Source: an uncultured Bacteroidales bacterium
GTDB lineage: Bacteria; Bacteroidota; Bacteroidia; Bacteroidales; P3
DNA: 35,117 bases
Assembly: GCA_900318665.1 (NCBI GenBank)
Contig: ONLQ01000036.1
Span: forward strand, 1 to 35,117
Direction: 5' to 3'
Below are positions 23,891-30,362 of the stretch, piece after piece. The notes beneath the pieces are model-generated. The model had not been told where the DNA came from, did no database searches, and saw only the letters and a program-made list of their open reading frames with translations. Position numbers and translations under genes: made by a program. Numbering within the stretch: position 1 is the stretch's first letter; every line of letters begins with the position of its first letter.

Positions 23891-25726
23891 ATGAAAAGAA
23901 TATTCCTTGTTTTGATTTTGTTAGCATTTATGCCTTTCACATCGGTGCTGCGTGCGCAGGCTCCGCAGGCCGTCACCTTGCAGTCGGTGCTGCGCGACGC
24001 CGCTGGACGACTCATTGCCAACCGCAATGTTAGCGTGCTAATCTCGCTGCGCCGCGGCAGCAATACGGGTCCTGTTGTCTATAGCGAGACCCACACGCCG
24101 ACCACCAACCAGAACGGCCTCTACACGGTGTTCTTCGGCAGAGGTTTTACCGTGACAGGCACATTCGCATCCATCGATTGGTCGCAAGGCCCATACTACG
24201 CCACGGTGGAGGCCGACCCCACGGGCGGAAGCAACTACACTCTCACCGTATCGCATCCCATAGTGAGCGTTCCCTATGCCCTCTTTGCCGACACTGCGGC
24301 ACATGCTCCCACGGCAGGCAATGCCGTCCACGCCGTCTATGCCGACACTGCCTATTATTACAAAGAGGAGCAGACCATCCGCATCAGCCACGACACCATT
24401 TACCTCAGTGGCGGACGCGACAACCCCACGGGCGGCAGTTTTGTAAAACTGCCCCACGATTCAATATTGATGGCATTGGACTCTATCATCAACCACCCAT
24501 GCCGCACAAAGGTTGGCGAAGAGACCCGATCGGTTTGCGATAGTTACACATGGCCGGCCAATGGCGAGACATATACAACATCGGGAGTTAAAAGGGCGGA
24601 TTTTCCCCGCGGTGCCGCCGATGGTTGCGATAGTATCGCATTCCTTTATCTTACCATCAGGCACACAACTAACATGAAGACCACCGAGTTCGTGGCCAAC
24701 TATTATTATTGGGCGAAACACAACAAAACCTATTCATTAACGGGAGAATACAGTGTTGATTATACAAATTCGGAGGGTTGTGCTTCTCGCGATTCCCTTA
24801 TCCTCAAAGTAGGGTCTCAGGGGTCTCTATCTGGTGTTTTCACTGTGAATTCGGCTGGGAAAAGGGTTCGATTCTCGATGGGGAACCTGCAGTACAAGGC
24901 CAGTATAGGACTATGGCGTTTTGCACTTCATCAATACGATTTCGTTGGTGGTACTTATAGTTCCGTCGCCTATGGCAATGTTTATAACGAAGGGGTAAGT
25001 GGCACAAAAAGTACGCACAATAGTATTGCTGCCAATTACGGAGGCTGGATAGACCTCTTCGGTTGGGGGACAAGTGGATGGAAGTCGGACGTATATAATA
25101 CACGATATCTACCCTATATGTACGAAAACACAGACGTGAACACAACATATAATAAATATGGATATGGCCCATCAACTAATGTGGGAACAGGAGACCTTAC
25201 TGGGGTGAACGAAAGAAGTGACTGGGGAAGATATGTCTATATTGAAAATGGAGGAGGTAGTGATGGCCGATGGAGGACCTTAACTAAAGACGAGTGGACC
25301 TATATTATCAAAAATACATCACGTACTAGCACCCGTTTTATTCATGCAAAAGTAAATGATGTCATTGGATTAGTTCTTTTCCCTGATGGTTATTTTCATG
25401 ATCCATCACTTCCTCCTCTTGCAAGTATAAATACTGTTGCTGCTTCCCATACATCTAATACGTTTGACCTAATTCAATGGAACACAATGGAACGAGCAGG
25501 TGCTGTTTTTCTTCCTGCAGCAAGTTATAGATATTCTACAACATATTATACTTACTCTACATCATATTATTATGGTTATTACTGGTCGTCCACCCACATC
25601 GATAAATCTTCGGCATATCGTCTTAGATTTGATAGTTATTGTTCTTCTCCGGATAGTTGCAATCCTGAACATTCAGGTCTCCGATACTACGGATGTTCTG
25701 TTCGTCTTGTTCAAGATTTAGAATAA
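23891..25726 (+). CDS. Secreted modular protein: shared N-terminal domain, two CDS modules, FISUMP-like C-terminal domain (second copy)
   Basis: 611 residues with the layout of the 21462-23300 protein. The signal peptide ends near SVLRAQA, and residues 25-150 are almost identical to that protein. The middle has CDSYTWPANGETYTTSG...GCDSIAFLYLTIR and a second degenerate module ending GCASRDSLILKV. The C-terminal domain has GVFTVNS, NLQYKAS, GWIDLFGWGTSG, WRTLTKDEW, FLPAAS and YYWSSTH, ending VRLVQD. Near the end there is an extreme Tyr/Ser/Thr stretch (YRYSTTYYTYSTSYYYGYY) not present in the sisters. Base composition drops from GC-rich in the first ~900 bases to A/T-rich after ~25300, which suggests the 3' part has a different history. 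Confidence 0.82.
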   Translation: MKRIFLVLILLAFMPFTSVLRAQAPQAVTLQSVLRDAAGRLIANRNVSVLISLRRGSNTGPVVYSETHTPTTNQNGLYTVFFGRGFTVTGTFASIDWSQGPYYATVEADPTGGSNYTLTVSHPIVSVPYALFADTAAHAPTAGNAVHAVYADTAYYYKEEQTIRISHDTIYLSGGRDNPTGGSFVKLPHDSILMALDSIINHPCRTKVGEETRSVCDSYTWPANGETYTTSGVKRADFPRGAADGCDSIAFLYLTIRHTTNMKTTEFVANYYYWAKHNKTYSLTGEYSVDYTNSEGCASRDSLILKVGSQGSLSGVFTVNSAGKRVRFSMGNLQYKASIGLWRFALHQYDFVGGTYSSVAYGNVYNEGVSGTKSTHNSIAANYGGWIDLFGWGTSGWKSDVYNTRYLPYMYENTDVNTTYNKYGYGPSTNVGTGDLTGVNERSDWGRYVYIENGGGSDGRWRTLTKDEWTYIIKNTSRTSTRFIHAKVNDVIGLVLFPDGYFHDPSLPPLASINTVAASHTSNTFDLIQWNTMERAGAVFLPAASYRYSTTYYTYSTSYYYGYYWSSTHIDKSSAYRLRFDSYCSSPDSCNPEHSGLRYYGCSVRLVQDLE

Positions 25727-25785
25727 AACGGCGGATTTTAAATTATGAAGATTTATTAAGAATAACGAATATACTTTAAGAATAA

Positions 25786-25820
25786 CAAAGCCACATTGTC
25801 GAAACGACAATGTGGCTTTG
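25786..25820 (+). terminator. Perfect 16-bp hairpin after the second modular gene
   Basis: CAAAGCCACATTGTCG (25786-25801) pairs perfectly with CGACAATGTGGCTTTG (25805-25820) around AAA. The following T run is weak (AAGTTTT), but the stem is strong, and a related hairpin sits after the sister gene at 29423. Confidence 0.8.
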
Positions 25821-25827
25821 AAGTTTT

Positions 25828-25850
25828 GCGGACGGGATGTCCGCGTTCCA
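25828..25850 (+). repeat. GCGGACG palindromic repeat, copy 2
   Basis: GCGGACGGGATGTCCGCG is an imperfect palindrome preceded by TTTT and followed by TTCC, matching the phrases at 29568-29672. It sits between the hairpin and the end of the minus-strand ATPase. Confidence 0.7.
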
Positions 25851-25969
25851 TGACTTAGTTTACACTAAAATTTATAATAATTCCCGTTGCTATATATTGT
25901 AAATTCGGGACTGATGGGGCAAGAAAATATTGAAAATCCGATTCTGTTTTATTCGTATTCAGAACTTAA

Positions 25970-27175
25970 TCAATAGCCAAGACCGAAGAGCCAGAGGGGT
26001 ATTCTGTGTCCGTCGGCTACCGAGGTGTTATCCACCGCCAAATATCCGTCTGACAGATTGCCTATCTGCTTGAATGTCTTACTTGCGCCACCAACTTCAA
26101 TTGTATATTGACCATCAACTATGAAGTCGCCCTTTACAGCAAGCGACACTTCGTGGCCTGATGCCGAAAGTTGGTTGTAGAAAAATGTTTCCCTCATGGT
26201 GCCGATATTGGGATTGGCCGATAGGGCGCTCATCAAATTTGTGTTGCCAAGATATATTTTGTTGGGCTTGCGCAACATTCCGATGGATTTCGGCTCGCGC
26301 ATCAGCAACGCCAACAGCCCTGCCCGCTCAAGGGTGTAGAGCATCCGAAGTCCTCCTTCCCTATTGGTCTCTACGGCAGCAAAGAGTTCCGACATATTGG
26401 GCGTGAGCGGCACGGACTCGGCTATGACCATCAAAAGGCGCTTGGCCTTCTGTATCGTGGCGTAGTTGACTTCATCTGTTGCCGGCCAGTCGCTATCCAT
26501 CACTTGCCAGATGGTTTCTTGCAGGCGTTGAGGAAAGCCGTCGCCCTGTTCGCGGTAGAACGGGAAGCAGCCATGGCGAAGATAACTCTCGAATAGTGGC
26601 TGGATGGTTATCTGTTCGGAAACAGAGGAAGAGACATTGACGGGGTTGGACAGAATCTGCGACAATGTGCAGACAGGGAGTTCCACGCTTGTCTCCAGTT
26701 GTACGTATTCGCGTAGCGACATCACCTGCAAGGTGTACATCCGCAGACGGCGCGACAAATCGCCCGAACTGGCATCTATTTGCAACATACTGCTACCTGT
26801 GAAGACGATATGCATGGTCGGAAAATCATCGTAGATGTTTTTTATATCACGCTGCCAGTCGCGATAGTGCTGTATCTCGTCAATGAAGAGGTGAGTCCCG
26901 CCATGCTGCTGATGATATTGAGCCAAGTCGTAGAGCGTATGGGTCTGAAACCAGCCATTATCGGCACTGGCATAGATGACAGTCTGGCGGTCGGGCATTT
27001 GCTCCTTGATATGCTGTAAAACAAGCGTGGTTTTGCCAACGCCTCGATAGCCACGGATGCCTATTAGTCGATTTTCCCAATTAATGGCGTGGTATAAATA
27101 CCGATGAAAAGAAGTATCGATGGCCTGCAAACGGGTTGCCATAGCCTGACGCAACATTGAAATATCTTCTACCAT
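25970..27175 (-). CDS. AAA+ ATPase, second DUF4143/COG1373-like subfamily
   Basis: About 401 residues from the ATG at 27175. The ATPase part has Walker A GYRGVGKTT (about 46-54), Walker B THLFIDEIQHY and a sensor region IVFTGSSML. The C-terminus has RETFFYNQL, GDFIVDGQYTIEVGG and ends PLWLFGLGY, a pattern of a DUF4143-like subfamily distinct from the gene at 20027. The PD-(D/E)XK lysine is not obvious in EVGGASK, so nuclease activity is doubtful. A TTG at 27208 extends the frame but overlaps the promoter -7 box, so it would not be transcribed; the ATG at 27175 is the likely start. Substrate unknown. Confidence 0.85.
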   Translation of the reverse strand: MVEDISMLRQAMATRLQAIDTSFHRYLYHAINWENRLIGIRGYRGVGKTTLVLQHIKEQMPDRQTVIYASADNGWFQTHTLYDLAQYHQQHGGTHLFIDEIQHYRDWQRDIKNIYDDFPTMHIVFTGSSMLQIDASSGDLSRRLRMYTLQVMSLREYVQLETSVELPVCTLSQILSNPVNVSSSVSEQITIQPLFESYLRHGCFPFYREQGDGFPQRLQETIWQVMDSDWPATDEVNYATIQKAKRLLMVIAESVPLTPNMSELFAAVETNREGGLRMLYTLERAGLLALLMREPKSIGMLRKPNKIYLGNTNLMSALSANPNIGTMRETFFYNQLSASGHEVSLAVKGDFIVDGQYTIEVGGASKTFKQIGNLSDGYLAVDNTSVADGHRIPLWLFGLGY

Positions 27176-27205
27176 AGCACTTGTTTTTGTTGTGTTCTCG
27201 GCTTG

Positions 27206-27213
27206 CAAAGATA
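27206..27213 (-). promoter_or_regulatory. Bacteroidota -7 promoter box for the second ATPase
   Basis: On the minus strand TATCTTTG followed by CA, an exact TAnnTTTG match, about 31 bases upstream of the ATG at 27175. It overlaps the alternative TTG codon and argues against that start. Confidence 0.65.
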
Positions 27214-27323
27214 CGATTTTTTTTATTGCAGCATCAAAAATCGACGCTCCATCGTTGATTTTATATTTGATTTTCGCCGTCAGAACGGCGATTTCGTAAT
27301 ATTTGCATAGCGCGAACGTTTTA

Positions 27324-27349
27324 CAAATATTTCATGTCTGAAATATTTG
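27324..27349. repeat. Perfect 11-bp inverted repeat
   Basis: CAAATATTTCA (27324-27334) is the exact reverse complement of TGAAATATTTG (27339-27349), with the loop TGTC. There is no T run beyond it, so a protein-binding site or cruciform is more likely than a terminator. Confidence 0.75.
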
Positions 27350-27450
27350 CGTGCGACTAATTGGAATACAAGACATTATCGGTACACGTGTATTTTGGTT
27401 GCTTGTTCGGATAATATGCTAACACTCTCTTTATCAATGGATGTTAGTAT

Positions 27451-27930
27451 AGCGCCGCTTATCGGTAGCGGGATTTGGGTCTTGTCTCTTTGGCTGGCTT
27501 ATCATGAATAATCAACACACAACACCATAGTTTATGAAAAAGACATTATTCTTTTTTCTTCTTTTGACGTTTCTGCCTTTTGCCTCTGTGCTGCGTGCGC
27601 AGGCTCCGCAGGCCGTGACCTTGCAGTCGGTGCTGCGCGACGCTGCCGGGCGACTTGTTGCCAACCGTAACGTCAGCGTTCTCATATCCCTCCGCCGTGG
27701 CAGCAACACTGGCACCGTGGTCTATAGCGAGACACACACGCCGACCACCAACCAGAACGGCCTCTACACCGTGTTTTTCGGCAGAGGTACGGCGGTTACA
27801 GGAACTTTCGCATCCATCGATTGGGCGCAGGGGCCCTACTACGCTACGGTGGAGGCTGACCCCAACGGCGGAAGCAACTACACCCTTACCGTCTCTCACC
27901 CTATAGTGAGCGTGCCCTACGCCCTCTATG
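27451..27930 (+). repeat. Right arm of the long inverted repeat (leader and 5' coding part of the third modular gene)
   Basis: This segment is the inverted counterpart of 22860-23386. Its leader (27451-27533) differs from the other by one substitution and one single-base indel, and the first ~130 codons encode almost the same protein. Confidence 0.75.
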
Positions 27931-29399
27931 CCGATCAGACCAAGGAAATGCAGGTGCTGGCCTATAGCAATGACACGCTCTATCTGCGTGGCGGCAACAC
28001 TACCACGTGGGTCTATCTTCCTGCCGGCGGTGGCGGCGGTGGATGCGTCCCGACATGCGGCAAAGTCGATACCATCCGTCACCAACTCGACTCGCTTATA
28101 AACCTCTCGTGTATTGCAACGGTGCATTATGTAACCCAAAGTGCCTGCGATAGTTTCACTTGGCCAGTGAATGGACAAAAATACCTTGTTTCGGGAACCT
28201 ATACATATACCCATGCACGAGGCAATGCCAAGGGTTGCGATAGTATTGAGATGATGATGCTCACCATAAATCGCTCAAGCCACAATGTGGAAAAACAAAA
28301 TGTAACTGGTTTTTTGACTTGGCATGGTACAACCCGTTCGACAAGCGGCACATATACTTATTCATACAACAATTCGTATAGTTGCCCTTCTGTTGATACG
28401 CTGAAACTCATTGTTAATACCGCGGGCTCTCTACCAGGCGAGTTTTCAGTCTCGGCAACTAAAAAGATTAGATTTTCGAAAGGTAATTTGCAACATCAAG
28501 CAAGTTCGGGCAAATGGCGTTTTGCAGAGCATCAATACGATGCGATCAAAGATCTTTATGGCAATACAAATATGGGGCAAACAAACACATATTATCACGA
28601 CCTCTTTGGTTGGGGAACTAGTGGTTACCAAAATCTTGCCGACCCTCTGAACTACTATTATCGTGCGTGGGATAACAACTCAGGAGAGACAGGTAATGGA
28701 TTTAATCGCTATGGCTATGGACCGTCAACTAATATGATTGATAAAAACCTTACTGGAGCAAGCGACATAAATGATTGGGGTGTTCCCAATGCTATATCTA
28801 ATGGAGGTTTGCAAACTGGGAAATGGCGAGTATTAACATCGGCCGAATGGAATTACCTCTTCATGACTCGTTCTGTCAATGTTGGGCGTTTTTGCTTTGC
28901 CCAAATAATGCACATACAATGGCTTCGTGGAGACGGTGCTGTTAATAATGCCGATTACACACAAAATGGTATTATTCTCTTGCCAGACAATTTTGTATAT
29001 CCTGCTGGAGTCTCCGCTCTCAATAATTTAAACAATTGGGACTATGGCTGGTACACAGACAATCCCATATCATTAGATGGATGGGCTGCATTAGAGGCCG
29101 CTGGTGCAGTATTTCTTCCTGCTGCTGGATTCCGAATAGGGACTACCGTTTATAGTCCTAACTCCTATGGACGCTATTGGTCTTCAACTTTTATTGATGC
29201 ATACTATTCATATAGTGTTTTCTTTCATAATACAAGTCCGACCAGATACCACCTTATGCCGCAAGCATCAACATATAATGAAGGAAGTTGGTCAATATGG
29301 CCAGACAATAACCCTAGTAGTGGACGATGGACTCATAGTTACTGGAACTCTCGTCGCTGTTATGGCATGTCTGTCCGCCTTGTGCAAGACATACAATAG
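27534..29399 (+). CDS. Secreted modular protein: shared N-terminal domain, two CDS modules, FISUMP-like C-terminal domain (third copy)
   Basis: 621 residues. The signal peptide and residues 25-133 are nearly identical to those of the two sister proteins. A different linker follows, with a glycine run (PAGGGGGGCVPTCGK). The two modules are CDSFTWPVNGQKYLVSG...GCDSIEMMMLTIN and LTWHGTTRSTSGTYTYSYN...CPSVDTLKLIVN. The FISUMP-like domain runs from GEFSVSATKKIRFSKGNLQ through DLFGWGTSGY, WRVLTSAEW and GIILLPDNF to YWSSTF and VRLVQDIQ. Its last 90 residues carry an insertion rich in Trp, Ser, Pro and Asn (SWSIWPDNNPSSGRWTHSYW) not in the sisters. Ligand unknown; surface exposure or secretion is inferred. 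Confidence 0.82.
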   Translation: MKKTLFFFLLLTFLPFASVLRAQAPQAVTLQSVLRDAAGRLVANRNVSVLISLRRGSNTGTVVYSETHTPTTNQNGLYTVFFGRGTAVTGTFASIDWAQGPYYATVEADPNGGSNYTLTVSHPIVSVPYALYADQTKEMQVLAYSNDTLYLRGGNTTTWVYLPAGGGGGGCVPTCGKVDTIRHQLDSLINLSCIATVHYVTQSACDSFTWPVNGQKYLVSGTYTYTHARGNAKGCDSIEMMMLTINRSSHNVEKQNVTGFLTWHGTTRSTSGTYTYSYNNSYSCPSVDTLKLIVNTAGSLPGEFSVSATKKIRFSKGNLQHQASSGKWRFAEHQYDAIKDLYGNTNMGQTNTYYHDLFGWGTSGYQNLADPLNYYYRAWDNNSGETGNGFNRYGYGPSTNMIDKNLTGASDINDWGVPNAISNGGLQTGKWRVLTSAEWNYLFMTRSVNVGRFCFAQIMHIQWLRGDGAVNNADYTQNGIILLPDNFVYPAGVSALNNLNNWDYGWYTDNPISLDGWAALEAAGAVFLPAAGFRIGTTVYSPNSYGRYWSSTFIDAYYSYSVFFHNTSPTRYHLMPQASTYNEGSWSIWPDNNPSSGRWTHSYWNSRRCYGMSVRLVQDIQ

Positions 29400-29422
29400 T
29401 TTATAGTCTTAATTTATTAAGG

Positions 29423-29461
29423 AAGCCACCCTGTCGAAATGTCAGTGTGGCTTCTTTTTTG
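29423..29461 (+). terminator. Rho-independent terminator after the third modular gene
   Basis: GAAGCCAC (29423-29430) pairs with GTGGCTTC (29448-29455), the inner part can extend imperfectly, and a run of seven T follows. The whole hairpin resembles the one at 25786 (GCCAC-n-TGTCGAAA-n-TGTGGC), so the gene ends are homologous. Confidence 0.85.
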
Positions 29462-29549
29462 TTCGGGTTTCCTTCGGGTTTTGTTCGGAATTCCTTCGGA
29501 CGTTTGGGGGGTGTTGTCTTGTGGATTTGTAATCCGCAACTGATGGTAT

Positions 29550-29672
29550 GCGGACGGGGACTTGTATGCGGACGAGGACGTCCGCGTTCCTGCTGGGTGT
29601 GTCTTTTTGCGGACGGGGCCGTCTGCGCTCATGTTGGTTGTGTCTTTTTGCGGACGGGGACGTCCGCGCTCC
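29550..29672 (+). repeat. GCGGACG palindrome array with 41-bp period
   Basis: Palindromic phrases start at 29568, 29609 and 29650, exactly 41 bases apart, for example GCGGACGGGGACGTCCGCG. A truncated copy sits at 29550. The spacers share TGTGTCTTTTT before copies three and four. Repeat count and palindrome make this a REP-like or small tandem element rather than a CRISPR: spacers are related and short. Confidence 0.8.
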
Positions 29673-30362
29673 AAATTGTTCGCTCATTCTATGATAGTTG
29701 GCTATAAAAAAAGCCATTTTTGATGCTGCGCACACATTTTATTTGCGCCTTGTTAATCAGGCAGATAGCAGTATGCTGTTTTTGCAATGTCGCGTCGTGT
29801 TTTTATCAGTTGCAAACAAGGTATAATTCTACTGATTCTATGATAGTTGTCTGATTAATATACGAAAGGTGCCGAATGCTTGTGTTGTGGCAGGATTAGA
29901 TGGTCATGATGCAGAACGTTGCTGAGTACATGGAGGTGATATTGTCAAGTCCGAACGGGGTTGGTGCTGGTTTTTAACATGGGGCTGTTGATTTTTTCTT
30001 GTTTATTTCAAGAAAAATCGTTTTCTTTGTTAACTAATGATATAGTATGCCGTGCGTTGCATTTGTTTATATAATATGTTGTTATTCAGTGGTTTTGATG
30101 CGAATATTCGCATTGGGCGGAGTAGTGCCACATCTTGAAAATTAACAAAAAAGATAATCAATTTGACGATATTATAAATGTTTGGAATGTGGCATATTAT
30201 GATTTAAGATAAAATATTTATCAACTTTTCACAGCATGTTAATATCCAAAATTAAAAAAAAAAACACTTACAAACAGCCAAATGTTAATCCAAAGCGGAT
30301 CCAAATAAACTCTTATCTGTCTTAACCATCTATTCGTTCCTGCATTGCCAATTATTACCCGT

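Larger units (their letters stand above)
25727..25969. other. Intergenic region between two convergent genes
   Basis: A 243-base gap containing a long perfect hairpin (25786-25820), a GCGGACG palindrome (25828-25850) and A/T-rich sequence. No gene seen. Confidence 0.6.
27176..27533. other. Divergent intergenic region with several hairpins
   Basis: A 358-base gap between the minus-strand ATPase and the third modular gene. It contains the ATPase promoter (27206-27213), three consecutive inverted repeats (27237-27262, 27274-27291, 27324-27349), and the conserved leader of the modular gene (27451-27533). No gene seen. Confidence 0.65.
29400..30362. other. Long non-coding stretch before the giant repeat-protein gene
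   Basis: A 963-base gap. It contains a terminator (29423-29461), the GCGGACG tandem array (29550-29672), a 15-base direct repeat ATTCTATGATAGTTG at 29686 and 29835, and an inverted pair TTAATCAG (29753) / CTGATTAA (29851). The last 350 bases are A/T-rich, with another inverted pair TGCCACAT (30126) / ATGTGGCA (30187). I see no gene and no clear TAnnTTTG box for the giant gene. Confidence 0.6.

Noticed and set aside
27176-27208. TTG start at 27208 for the second ATPase
   Set aside because: The TTG is part of the TATCTTTG promoter box, upstream of any transcript from it; the ATG at 27175 fits.
21462-29399. A complete diversity-generating retroelement
   Set aside because: The C-type-lectin-like tails are suggestive, but there is no reverse transcriptase, no accessory gene and no template repeat that I can see in the window.
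29550-29672. CRISPR array
   Set aside because: The 41-bp units are tandem with related spacers of about 20 bases, the repeat is a palindrome, there are only three or four copies and no cas gene is present.
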